NCBI GenBank assembly: GCA_944472155.2
Contig: OX235279.1
Location: 53,169,564 to 53,233,563, forward strand
DNA from: Trichobilharzia szidati
Taxonomy: Eukaryota; Platyhelminthes; Trematoda; Strigeidida; Schistosomatidae
Direction: 5' to 3'
Length of the DNA: 64,000 nt
Positions 46,099-56,889 of the stretch are shown here, one piece after another. Position numbers and translations under genes: made by a program. Positions within the stretch are counted from its first letter, which is position 1, and the number at the start of each line of letters is the position of its first letter. The notes beneath the pieces are model-generated. The model searched no databases, was not told the origin of the DNA, and saw only the letters and a list, made by a program, of their open reading frames with translations.

Positions 46099-46900
46099 TT
46101 AAAAGTCTCTCTTTCCATTTGTTCATATTAGATTTTAGAATACAAACATTGTTCCAATCGATATTGTGGTTTTTGTCCCATGCATGTGCAGTTATAGATG
46201 AATTTTTTTCTAAATTCTTGTAAGCTTGTGTTCCTGTTGGTTGACCTTTAGTTAGGCATTTATCTTCACTCACTCTTATTTTGAGTGATCTGGACGTTTG
46301 ACGCACATATTTAGTCGGACAGTCGGCACATTGTTTTATCCATCATTTTTATAGTAGCTTTCAGTTGATTTATTCTATTTATAATTAGATTCGTCGATTT
46401 AAACTTTGTGCGAATCCCAATTTTTTTTTAGGTTTCTTCGAATTTTCTCTGATGTATCATTTTTGTATGGTATTATGACTGTTTTTTTTGCATTTTTCCG
46501 TCTTTTCATTCTCCGGTTTTACTCTCTTTCCTCTCTTTTTTTATTATCTTTGGTAAATTCTTTTGGGTAGTTGTTGTCGAGTAACATTTTGAACAGGACG
46601 TTTATTTCTTTACGCTGCTTCTCCGGTGTTGTTGTAAGTCTACGGATTCTATCTGCAAGACCTCGTATTAATCCTCGTTTTAGTGTTAGTGAATGAGCTG
46701 AGTGATAATCATTGAATCTTCCAGAGTGCATAATTTTGAATATAGCGTCTTTTTATGCTACCATCTGTTACTCTTTGTATTTTGAAGTCTAGCAAAGGCA
46801 CTCCCCCCATTTCATTCTCTATTTCCATAGTGAATTTCATTCAGTCGACATGACTGTTTATGTGCGAGAAGAATTTCCCAACATCGTTTTTCTCATTATT
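45998..46900 (-). pseudogene. PLE: RT C-terminal part and GIY-YIG domain, frameshifted
   Basis: Reading the - strand down from 46850: MKFTMEIENEMGGVPLLDFKIQR (46845-46760), then HSGRFNDYHSAHSLTLKRGL and NNYPKEF (46731-46550). The endonuclease follows: CADCPTKYVRQTSRSLKIRVSE (46345-46270) and KNSSITAHAWDKNHNIDWNNV, KERLLTESIFI to 45998. YIG has become YVR. Several frame breaks are present. The GIY-YIG C-terminus with the HA.D..H.IDW pattern puts it with the lineage of 4.4 and 55 kb rather than that of 31 and 60 kb. Its 3' end overlaps unit B. Confidence 0.8.
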
Positions 46901-47119
46901 ACTAACTTGCCGTCTAAATTGACAAGTCAGTTTAAGGTTGTAAAAGGTATCAGGTGAGTGGCTAGTACAAAGTGGTCTGTATTAAACAGGAGATAGTAAG
47001 ACTGCAATGAGAGGTTCATAATGAAATAACGAATGTGTGAAATGAAACAGGTGAAGGCATATATAATGGGAAAAGAGATAATATCACTATCCGGATAGTA
47101 TAAATTGAAAGTTCGATAG
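46901..47119. other. Spacer between PLE and solo LTR
   Basis: No gene. It ends with ATAG, the left copy of the LTR target duplication (47116-47119). Confidence 0.4.
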
Positions 47120-47460
47120 TGTGGTGACAGCTGTCTACTAGCCAAGTGGTGGACAGTAATTGAGGTCAATGTTTATGTATCAAATATTAGTCATGTTGTG
47201 GTGAGAGATGTTTGCTGGCCAAATTGGTTGACAGTAATTGAGGTCAAAGGTCAAGGTGGACAGGCGGATACAGTTAACATATAGATGAACTGACACAGCC
47301 ACAAGCGATGCAAGGTTAACTTTGTGTGAGAAACAACCAATCAACAGACTGTATTTTCCACTAACGTTGACCTACAATAATGTACATAAAAATCTATAAA
47401 TACGTGTTGATTTTTCGTAATAAACGATCTGTTGCCTGGCCCTTGTCTTCTGTTGTTACA
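47120..47460 (+). mobile_element. Solo LTR with 4-bp target duplication and internal tandem duplication
   Basis: Begins TGTGGTGACAGCTG, ends CTTCTGTTGTTACA, flanked by ATAG at 47116-47119 and 47461-47464. A TATAAATAC box (about 47395) and AATAAACG lie near the 3' end, as expected for a promoter and poly(A) signal. The first 77 bases are repeated at once (TGTGGTGAGAGATG from 47197), an internal duplication the copy at 20078 does not have. It inserted in the block between two PLE relics. Confidence 0.88.
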
Positions 47461-47499
47461 ATAGTATTGAGAGAATGTTTGCATGAAGGATATAAATTA

Positions 47500-47945
47500 T
47501 AATAAATAATAATAGTTATAATTGTAATAATAAGCAAAGAAAGATAAAAACCAAGAGGGTTAAGGGGAAGAAGCACTCCTGGTGAGAAGAAGAATCATCA
47601 ATCCAAGTTTGGCCACGGTAGGAACAGCGTCCGAATGTGTTCTTTTTGGATACAAATTCCGGTTTAGTCGATCTTATTGCAACAGCTTCAGCTATGTGTA
47701 GTAGACGTAAGCGAACTGTACGTGATAAGGACTTCGGAATTCGGTATACAACCCAGAAAGCTGTGTTGACATCGATGCTATGTCCAGCATAGACCAAGTG
47801 TGACAGGATCGAGCTTTTTATTCACTTAATTTCCCCCTTGCTGAACCAAGCTGGTAAATGTTCTCGAACCCGCAAACGAACCTGCCTAATAGTGCACCCT
47901 ATATAACTTGAACCACAGGAACAGTTGAATTGGTATGTGCATGAA
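47500..47945 (-). pseudogene. PLE GIY-YIG endonuclease (lineage 1), frameshifted
   Basis: The - strand reads CTYQFNCSCGSSYIGCTIRQVR, RVREHLPAWFSKGEIK (47945-47825), a break, then HSIDVNTAFWVVYRIPKSLS and RLRLLHIAEAVAIRSTKPEFVS (47790-47650). YIG and the CSCG pair are present; the R of YIGRT is C. One stop/frameshift near 47820 breaks it. No RT remains upstream. Confidence 0.8.
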
Positions 47946-48003
47946 GAACAGCTGAATTGACTTTTAATTCATGATATGGGAATATTTCACTCTATTAAAT
48001 CTT

Positions 48004-48261
48004 AGAATCTATATTTATTAATGTCACACCGGATACATGTAACAAGGGTGACTCATTACAACTGTCAACAACCTGGAATATAATTCTGGATGCACAAAAA
48101 TGAATGAACAAAAAATGAACTATATATATGAGTACAAATCATAAATGTGTGAATTAAAAATCCAAACAATTCCAACATCACGTGAACACGGGCAGTAATT
48201 TTGCTCGAAATATTACCAATATCAAAACTTATCATTGTGTGTAATCCATTGAAATATAATT
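48004..48261 (-). repeat. PLE terminal unit B, right arm of the inverted repeat
   Basis: Inverted copy of 45841-46098, very similar over its whole length, including the TACATGTAACAAGGGTGACTC block, which is the coding end of the PLE at 46 kb. It encloses a 1.9-kb block with a PLE, a solo LTR and another PLE fragment. Confidence 0.75.
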
Positions 48262-48639
48262 ATCCTTTAAATGTGTTCATGTCACAATTCAGTTTTGAAA
48301 AAATACCTGATCTACAGTTCTACCATCTAAGCTGAAGATAACAGAACTCCGTGATGTTTTAAAACATGAAACAAGGTTAGACTGCTATTAAAGCAGACAC
48401 ATTTTAAGATTTAGTAAAAACTATGACTAGTGAAATGCAGTTCATTCAATAAAAGTAACCTCTCCTAATTTTACTATTTAAAATTTTTGAATGGAGTGAA
48501 TGACTGTCTATAAGTCAGTTTCCAGTGAAAGGAGTTTAAAGTTAGCCATTCAGAAAGATCCAGGGGAACCAGAAAAGTTGTCCATTTCACGAACTGACAA
48601 TAATTAAAGAACCACTGAAAACAAGGGAGTACTGAACAC
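48262..48639. other. Intergenic stretch
   Basis: No feature recognised. Confidence 0.3.
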
Positions 48640-48760
48640 TTGTTTCTACCTCTTTTGCGACTCCTCATCAGTACGTACATACAACCTCACTAAGGTTCAA
48701 ACACAGGTGCTTCTGCCTACCAGGTGAGTCCGTTCTCTATTCATACACTGGGAGGGAATC
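48580..48760 (-). mobile_element. Sm-alpha-type SINE fragment with near-complete hammerhead
   Basis: The - strand carries GUACGUACUGAUGAGGAGUC, then GCAAAAGAGGUAGAAAC, AAGUGUUC and AGUACUCC. CUGAUGA and GAAAC are intact and GUAC/GUAC can form stem I. Stem II is weakened (GUCGC against GAGGUA). It is followed by the usual AGTGGTTCT tail. Confidence 0.6.
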
Positions 48761-49325
48761 CAAAAAGCTCCTGAATTCCAACTTCTTCTTACTAACGATA
48801 AATAACATCACCGCAAATCAACATTTGAAAATTGTCCATTTGGGTCTGAAATGCACCACTGTCACGGATGTTTGATACCATCGAGCTTGAACCTACTTCA
48901 AGAGGGCTTAGAACAAGCACATACGTTTTGAACCTTATAGATTTAAAGCAGAATGGTTTAGGCTATCAACACTTGTAACTCTAATGTTTCTAAAGGCTAT
49001 AGAAGACGCAGTCACTTAGAAATTTTAGGTCAGTCATCTTACAAAAATTTTCCTTTATACTGAAGATAGACAGAGAGAAAAATAGGGAGAAAATAAACTT
49101 AATACAGCCCAAGACAAATACATAGCGCTCATTGTTTTTCAGTGGTTTCCCGGTGGCGTCAACTGGCAGTGAAATTCTCAAATGAACCCATTTCATTTAC
49201 GCTTATCAGTGCATTTATGCAGACGTTCAAGTCTAATAGTATAAGGCTTTTAGTGTTTACACTTCCAAAACTGCTTTTATCTTCATCAAGCTAATTCAGT
49301 AGATTTTATTGATTACTGTTTATCC
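48761..49325. other. Intergenic stretch
   Basis: No feature recognised. Confidence 0.3.
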
Positions 49326-49800
49326 ATTAGATTCCGAGTGGAACATAGGACTTCAGCAGGACATCTCCATTCGACTCTGTTCTATTTTAGTTGGCTTCAC
49401 AACCACTCGCAAGCCTTCATTACTCCTTCACACGATCTCCTCAGTGTCACTCTCAGACACCCAACTCGTCTTTCCCCATTCGAGTTCCACCCACTGCCTA
49501 AAAGCGTGATATCATTCAGTGGTCTGCCCAGCGTATGTTCTCTCCATTCCCATTTCCTTCTGCGAATTTGTTAAACAATAGGTTGTCTGTTGGTTTGTTT
49601 TCAGAGCTCTTTGCTGCTTATTCTCGCCATCTGATCTTCAATATCGGGCGAAGGCAAATATTGGTGAAATTCCGCATTCTATTCGACCTGCGTTTGATGA
49701 CGTACTAGCCAATTCTCCGACACCAGACATGAATCATCTGCGAAGTCCAGATCTTCAAGGGTCTTTTCATTAATCCGATGAATGCCCGCCTCCTTACTCC
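49326..49800 (-). pseudogene. RTE retroposon 3' region with internal deletion
   Basis: The - strand reads EDLDFADDSCLVSENW (49765-49715; FADD kept), then jumps to IEDQMARISSKEL, RRRKWEWREHTLGRPLND, GWNSNGERRVGCLRVTLRRS and the AEVLCSTRN end near 49335. About 130 codons between FADD and the WP region are missing compared with 27985-28945, showing an internal deletion. Confidence 0.8.
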
Positions 49801-51671
49801 CCATGGTCAGCCACACTCTACAGACCACCACAACCTTGTCTTGATCAACAGTTATTCAGTCATTATTGTAGTCAAAGTGGTGACTGATGGTATAAAACAT
49901 TTCGCTAAGCGATTCAAATGCAGGTTTACTAGTAAACTAGAATTTAAACACAATTGTTCTAATGTAATTAAACAGCCTAGTAATAAGTCGTTTATCGTCA
50001 GACTGTTTGGAACATCTACAGGTCTAAACGTACAATGAGAAACCTACAATCCACGTTTTCAGTGTTTCATTTATCCACAAGTGTTGTTTATTTATATTCG
50101 GCATACAAACTTATTCTCATATTGGCTGAATAATCATTTTTTTCACTACTATTCTTCTTTTTCTGAAGATCAAAGTGGTAGACCGATTGTTTTTTAGCGG
50201 CTACGTTCTACTCATTTTTTCTTGTTTTTCATCTTATTTTTATCTTAGTACCAACAAAATAGACACCATAATTATATACATACACACATAATCGTAAATA
50301 AGCGCACTTATCTGTTTTAATCAAAAGACTTTTATGAATACAAATGATATTTATCCCCAGAAGATGTGCTTACGCGTAAACATCTGCCGACGTGTATGTG
50401 GGGGAAAGAGAGAGAGAGAGTATGTGGGTAAGCACATCAACAGAAATCCTTTACCAGTTGCTAACTTATCAAAACAATCCAATATGCAATTAAACAGTAA
50501 ATTGAAAAGTATCCAGATAACTGCAAATGGGACAAAAAGAATTGGAATTTCTCGTCTACCATATACATACAATGGTTGTGTACGAATGGATTCATACTAT
50601 ACTGTTTCCCATAAAAATGAAAAAAAGCGGAGGAAAGAAGAAAGGGAAGGAAAGAATACGCCAGAAAATTGCACTATTCATAAACACAGTATATTGTTTG
50701 AGGAAATCTATCGCTTAATTATTGTATCTTGGACGCATAAACTGCAAGATGTTTCTCCCTGAGAAAATTATATACTTTATCTTACAATCGGATCAGTTCA
50801 GTTTACAGTGCTTTAAGAAGAATCGTTTCAATTACTGTTGTTTCTTGTTCTATCCACTACTACATACATTCTATATTCCCTTAAAAAAGTAAAAAGCTTA
50901 ACTTATTATCTATAATAATATTTAAACTAATAAAAATAGCATTTGCAGTGGATTTGCTTGTTCACCCGTCTATTCAGTCATTTAATTACCCTACATTTAC
51001 TTATACCATCGTTTAACCAACAAGTTAATAAACGCAACAAGAGCATAAACGTTTTTTTCAGATAGACAAATAAATCGTCCTATATTGGTAGATTTTATCT
51101 TAATATAGAAACGAAGAGTAGTAATAACGGTAAAACGTCTTTGGCATACGGAGATAAAATTGAAGGAGTTAGTTGTTTTTCTGTGTATTTCAAAAGCCCC
51201 TAAAAATTTACATGTATATTTGTATATTTTTGAACATCCTAGGCGGTCTTTTTTTAATAGTAAACCTTTATGAAACTGAGATCAGAATATAGTATGTGAC
51301 CGGAAGAACCAATAATAAACAGATTGTAAGTAGGTATTTGTCTTCTAATATTTCAGTAGCCATTTATCTCACATTTACATTTTTAACCCTATGAGTTTTT
51401 AAAAAAAGATAAAAAAGAGGAAATTATATCAAGATCAAGGGAAGGTGTTAGTTTGTTGTCTTCTAAATCGGGTCTTGTGTCTACATGAAGTCACTTGAAG
51501 ACTGACAATGCATTAAAGAAGTGTTGTAGTTAGTAAACACCCTTATGTGTAAGCCCATCTGAATGCGAAGAGTCATTATATCCTAATTTTCTTCAATCTT
51601 AACATTCAAACAACAACTCTGTATCGATAATAATTATAATATTCAACTATTGGCTTTGTAGAGATTTTTTT
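49801..51671. other. Stretch with one long frame of doubtful meaning
   Basis: An ATG frame of 142 codons runs 50334-50762 (+). It starts MNTNDIYPQKMCLRVN and has basic runs KREREY and KKRRKEERE. No domain, signal peptide or splice context was found, and low-complexity GA runs contribute. I do not call it a gene. The rest shows nothing. Confidence 0.3.
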
Positions 51672-52015
51672 GATCGGATGGAGGATTTCATCATGAGCTG
51701 ACATCAATTATAGAACCACTGGAAAACTTAGGAGTACTTGACAGCTGTTTCGTCCTAGTTTGGGACTCTCCATCAGTACGAAACCAACGGGGTTTGAACC
51801 CAGGACCTTCTGGTTACAAGGCGAGCTCGTAGAATTCATGGGCCCTAGGATCGGGTCCCAGTGGCTCAAACCTCATGACATAGCGCGACCACTTCGCAAT
51901 GTCTTCTTCGATGAGTTACTGCCTCATCCTCAACCTGATGCACCCTAATGGTCACGGCTTCCCAATAGAACCCCAGGTCACTACCTGAATAGGACCAGTC
52001 GCTAGTGAGCATCAG
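51672..52015 (-). mobile_element. Sm-alpha-type SINE, most complete copy
   Basis: On the - strand: a 5' part with tRNA-like boxes (B box CTGGGTTCAAACCCC at about 51790-51804), then GGTTTCGTACTGATGGAGAGTCC, CAAACTA, GGACGAAAC, AGCTGTC and AAGTACTCC, then the tail to GCTCATGATGAAATCC. The hammerhead has stem I GUAC/GUAC, stem II GUCC/GGAC, GAAAC, stem III ACAG/CUGU and a GUC site. The only defect is extra bases after CUGAUG. It is flanked by related TATTGGNTNTGTAG(A/G)GATTT stretches at 51649 and 52029, so it may have split the neighbouring repeat. Confidence 0.75.
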
Positions 52016-52049
52016 ATTAATTTTCAAGTATTGGTTCTGTAGGGATTTG

Positions 52050-52500
52050 AATAAGGCATTTAGAAGACAGATTTTGCGAGATGATATCATTTCGTAGTTT
52101 CGCTACAATCGCTTTGCAGCTAGCATCGTTCACAATAATAAAATAAAACGCACGACGATTACTCAGGTGTATAAGACAAAAGCACAAATCAGTATCAATG
52201 ACTGCTCCACAATTATTTCACATTATTCTAATTCAGGGTTATTAAAGGTTATGGAAGCTCATTGGATTAATCATATACATCTTAAACTAAGTGTACAAAA
52301 ACATTAGACTTCAACCTTCGCATACCATGGTCTACTTGATCTATTTAAATATGATTGGTCATTAGTATGTGCTTTTGTTTTATACACTTGAGTAATCGTT
52401 GTGCATTTTATTTTATTATTGTGAACGATGCTAGCTGTAAAGCAATTGTAGCGAAACTGCGAAATGATATCATCTAGCAAAATTTGTCCTCTACGTGTCT
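52050..52500. repeat. Inverted repeat with protein-like content, family unknown
   Basis: Left arm 52060-52185 (+) and right arm 52366-52495 (-) are about 93% identical inverted copies with 180 bases between. In the same frame both encode (R)RQILRDDIIS.FRYNCFAAS, then IVHNNKIK.TTITQVYKTKA. Differences are mostly C/T and G/A transitions; the left arm has one stop. A diverged third copy lies at 27300. I do not recognise the protein. Confidence 0.6.
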
Positions 52501-52529
52501 TAGTCAAATTTATCAAGGAGACTAATTGT

Positions 52530-52530
52530 T

Positions 52531-52563
<33 letters not shown>

Positions 52564-52564
52564 T
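52530..52564. repeat. (TAA)n microsatellite
   Basis: About ten ATA/TAA units in a row next to the right arm of the inverted repeat. Confidence 0.9.
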
Positions 52565-53399
52565 AATGTAGATCATCCATCTGGTAACATGTCATGAATG
52601 ATGCTTTGATATAGGGCCTTAAAATAAATAAATCCACCAAAGTAAAAAAGAATGAATTAGACTTTGAGCTAAAAATCATTTTTTTTTAAATTAAAGCATT
52701 TAGGACAAAGAACCACATTTCTTCAACTACTGTACACCGCTATTTGTTTCCTTTAGTCATATGAGTTTTTTTAATAACCACTAATAACCAAATTTGCTTG
52801 ATGTGTAAAGCGGGAAAGATGTCTGTTCAAAATGTTCTCAGAACGAAACTTGAAGTGGTACATCTAAAAGACTGTTGCCAAAAAATCTGTATTGCTCAGT
52901 TTCAGTCTGATCAACGATCAATGAAGGTCAACGCTTAGGTGTAATCAAATGGCATTTGACTAGTCTTAACAGCAGAAAAGGTCAAAATACAAATAAACAA
53001 AAGTGTTACCTATCGCTGAATGGCATTCACTTTTCACATAAACTGGTACAAACGTAGTCTTGTTTTCAAAAGTTTCATTTTAAACATCTCTCTTACACCT
53101 TTGAGATATCGTCAATAGCATTTGCATAGGTAATTGAAATTCTCCACTGACATTATCTACAATGTGGTCTTATTGGCTACTTTAGATGCAGCCAATCACA
53201 AATCCATAAACAAATATGACTTCTAAATTACCACAGTCTCAAAAAATCATAGTACGACGTCTAAAATAAGTTCACATAGGTGTGTATGTCATCATTAAGA
53301 CATTTTTAACCATCACACTTAAATGGTCAGGATTCCATAACGAGTCCTGAAAATTATCAGATTTTCTTTACACATTATTGTAGATTCTGATCAAGTTAC
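52565..53399. other. Probable intron sequence
   Basis: No feature recognised before the - strand donor at 53399. Confidence 0.3.
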
Positions 53400-53642
53400 C
53401 GTTTCATCACTCCCATGTTTCTTTCATCTAATGTGGAAAAGGTAATTAGGTAGGCTGTGAACGAGATCTTCTGACCACTTTTGTTGCTGCAAGTAGGTGG
53501 TAGGCTACTCAGTGGTTTAGGTAGTCGACTGGAAATGATATTTTTCGCTTGAGCATTGTTAACCGAGCTAATCTGATTTTGTGAAGTGATGACACTGTAG
53601 GATAACTCAGAGTATGCCACAACGTATAATATACACATGAGT
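53400..53642 (-). CDS. Probable internal exon, protein not recognised
   Basis: On the - strand, a long pyrimidine-rich tract (TTATTCTCTGTCTACATAAC... ACTCTTGAATACAG) precedes 53642 and CG|GTAACT follows 53400. The 243 bases are open in one frame and closed in the other two. The peptide reads RLMCILYVVAYSELSYSVIT, then SVNNAQAKNIISSRLPKPLSSLPP, and FTAYLITFSTLDERNMGVMKR. Entry and exit phases are equal (243 = 81 codons), typical of an internal exon. No repeat matches it. I cannot name the protein. Confidence 0.45.
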
Positions 53643-53794
53643 CTGTATTCAAGAGTAATGTTATGTAGACAGAGAATAAAACAACAACAACTACTACTAC
53701 TTTTACAGATTGCACAAAGCATTAGCAGGTTACAATTTTGTTATGTTTATCACCTACCTGGCATGAAAATTAAATTTTTCACCCTAGCATCCAC

Positions 53795-53880
53795 ATCAAG
53801 TGAATCATTAGTTTAATGGTAGAATGTACAGCAACGACTCAGGATATTCGGGTTCGATTCCAAGCCAACGCATTTCTAAA
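53795..53880 (+). repeat. tRNA-like SINE head fragment
   Basis: TCATTAGTTTAATGGTAGAATG is an A-box arm and GGGTTCGATTCC a B box, ending CCAACGCA. It resembles the Gly-like head at 39206 (-). No body was recognised. Confidence 0.5.
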
Positions 53881-54884
53881 CCTCAAATGGTAGGTTTTAC
53901 AGTTGAGATTTTCGCTTTATATAAATAACATCATCCCAACGATTATTGACAATAATAACAATTGATTAGCTAGCTGTCCTATCTCTTCTTCAGTCTTCAT
54001 GAAAGACACCTCGAAGAGTCAAACATAAGCAAGCCGAGTTTTGAAATCAGAACGCTGCCTACTGGTTAACTATTATGTCGAAATTCAAGCGCTTGCATTT
54101 TCTAATAAATACCATTTATTAATAGAGCAGGACTATCATCTAATACATTGATTAGTAGTCCTCATAAGTGGCATGGTTGGTCCACCAGTTATAATTTGCC
54201 TGTCACCGGGATCCTGCAATTTCCAATGGTTTTACATACTAAGTCTATCTTAGATGCTTGATAGTCAGGTCGAAGTGAACTTAGCATAGGACGGCCGCTT
54301 CGTTCGTTTGAGGCCGAGATCACCAACAGTGTATCCGGTTCGACTCATCGCAGAGAGCCAAATTAGTTCAAACCACCAAATCATGGCTAGCTGCTCAGTC
54401 GAACTGGTGATACTTTAAATGAAAATTCTCAATTTGCAAATTGATGTTAATGTCCAACTACTCATATCAAATGATCAGTAGTATATAACATCACTATTGC
54501 TTGCTATCTTGGTTACTATCTGTGATATTGAGCAGATCATATATTGCGGTCTAAATTATTTCGGATTCTAAAGAAAACTGTGGTGAAACTGCACCTCCAG
54601 CTGTGTTAACTGTAAGTCGTGAATTACGTCTATCTTAATTTGTTTACATTCTCTACATTTGGATCTCAACACTTACACCTCAACTTCATTGTCATGAAGC
54701 TGATTAATTGCGTTATAAAACCCTGCAGCAGCTGCCCTATGTGATCAGAAAGTTGCATAATATTTTGAGATGCTTCCTCTATCAGCCTCAGTCATCACTA
54801 TCACCTGCTGTAAGTTCACCGACTTAAAACTAAAATTTATTTAGTGTAACTAATACGATAGTTCTCAAATTTAATGGTTTTTCT
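53881..54884. other. Intergenic stretch
   Basis: No gene. A faint tRNA-like piece (GGCCGCTTCGTTCGTTTGAGG... CCGGTTCGACTC) lies at about 54294-54350. Confidence 0.3.
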
Positions 54885-54957
54885 ATATCAAAATAAAATC
54901 TTATCTATAATGGAGTTATACTCCACCACAGTGCCCAAGTTTTATACTTATATCCTT
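54885..54957 (+). repeat. Distal half of PLE terminal unit A
   Basis: TATCAAAATAAAATCTTATC through ATAATGGAGTTATACTCC to CCCAAGTTTTATACTTATATC. The hammerhead-like half is missing. Confidence 0.65.
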
Positions 54958-55084
54958 TGTCGGGTCTTTGTTGTAATCAAATTATTTTCTTAAGTATCGT
55001 TTACCTAAACACCTTGATATCCAACCTAAATGTAACATAAAAGATTGTCATCTCAGGAGCATGTTTTTGAAGTTGTTGTATTAT

Positions 55085-55985
55085 CTCAGCTGGATGGCTT
55101 AAGTGTCCATCTAGACAGCTTCTTCAGCGCTAACTTCAAGTGAAAGTAAGCTTGACCAGTTCGCCATGTGTGAAATACGCGTCTTCTATGGTGACCTGGA
55201 CTACGATTCTCTGTGCCCCCAGAGATACTTTTATCTTTGTATTGACCTTCAATGATAATTCTAATCTCTTTGACCCAATACTCGACCTTATGACGATCTT
55301 ACTTATTTTTATTGATTGATAAAACTGAACTATATTCACATGTCCATTAAATGCGAATTGGTTTCAGTGTCTAGGAGTTTTGTTCTTTGTCCTTCCTAGC
55401 TCTAAGTTACCGATATTTTCCCTGTCGAACTAATGTACATAGTCCTCCAAGCGCATTGAAATCTCTTAGCGTACGTCATACATTTTGACCACTACTCTGT
55501 GAATAACCATTTTTCTGGAAGGCGGTCATCAGATATTAGTTTCTCTTGTGTCACCCTCAAGACAGAGTGCTTTGGGGTGTTACTGATTTTACTGAATATT
55601 TGATATGTACGGATTGACTTTCTACACACTTGTGTTTCTGAATTTCCTTTACCTGTTCGCCTGAATAAGACTCCCAAAAATGGAATTCGGTCCTATGATT
55701 CATCTTCCTTTGTAGTTTTGATGTCGTCGAAAACATTTTTGACTGAGCTCAGAATTTTCTCTAAATCATTTCTTCTAATTATGATGAATTTGTTGTCCAT
55801 GCTATTTATTCATATATTCGGTTTGACTATTTCTAAAACTTTGGTTTCTAGTCTATGCATAAAAGATTTAGCAACTACTTCCGATGTAGGTGACATTATT
55901 GGTGTCACTTTTAGCTGTTTATATTTTGCTACTCAATTTAAATTATGTTACACGACGTATATCTATGACCTTCATCCAGCTTGAA
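55085..55985 (-). pseudogene. PLE relic: RT palm to C-terminus and type C terminal repeat
   Basis: Down the - strand from 55960: an RT stretch TPIMSPTSEVVAKSFMHRLE (G.P.GSP.S class), then the palm region where YVDD should be is ruined (stop, NSMDNKFII), then IPFLGVLFRRTGKGNSETQV and RKSIRTYQIFS (55677-55590; the LDVL.R.+.G...T.V+RK.TH..Q+ block). The GIY-YIG part is not recognisable. At 55110-55130 the - strand has GCGCTGAAGAAGCTGTCTAGATGGACAC, a mutated type C hammerhead whose GAAA box is lost. Confidence 0.75.
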
Positions 55986-56889
55986 CCTTGTGGCTTGTAC
56001 ATTCTTACAGATATTCATCAGGTTGGCATAGTTTCTTTTGTGAGTTTTCGAAGTTTATAAAGTTATGACAGTAAATAATACCGTGATTACACAGTCACAT
56101 AGTTCCATGTCTTTGGTTTTCACAGTAGTTGAATTGAATCCATTTAAGATTCAATGAAACTTCAATCTGCCTGTTCATAAAGTTTCAGTATTATATACCT
56201 TGTAATCATAGGAATTTAAATTTTTACCATGTTAGCAATTTTTATAACTAATTCCGACATTAAAGCATTTTGCCGACTATCTTACTGTCGGCAGATTTCC
56301 CCATTAATTTTGACATTACAGGAAACAATGAAAACACTCAAAAATACAAGGAAGCAAGAAAAGGGACGGACAGACAGGCACTGCCGAAAGAACAGCGTAG
56401 AACCAAGAGTTTATGTTACAAAAATATTTAAAAAAACATTGTTCCGATAAGTTAGTCAATGTTAATAACAGTATTAGTAACGTAGCTAACAATATGAATA
56501 TTAACAATAATATTAACAGTGACAATAAAGTCTAGAATTCGGCATTGTACATTCCGCATTGCTGTAAACAACTAGTGAAACTTAGACATAGTGAGTAACC
56601 TAAAATGAAAAATTATCATATACAATATTGAAAAGTGGACGCAAAATGACTCTAATGAAGATTAAAAGACAGACACAAAAATTCCATGGAAAAATGGCAG
56701 TGGTATCAGTATTGGTAGCAATAATAATAATAATAATGCACGCGTCTAGTAAGTAGTTATTCTCACATGGTCGTAAGTTTGCATTACCTATATGGACTAC
56801 CAGATTAATACCCCCCAATGTATTTAATTTTGGTTCATTTTTCTGCTGAAGTGACATTGCTAACTCCTTATTCTCTGTTAACTTCTTAA
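55986..56889. other. Intergenic stretch
   Basis: No gene recognised. Short ATA/ATT repeats lie near 56500 and 56720. Confidence 0.3.

Noticed and set aside
50334..50762. 142-codon ATG frame, the longest apparently non-repeat frame
   Set aside because: No domain, no splice context, partly GA/AAG low complexity, and the opposite strand is equally uninformative. Kept only as a remark.
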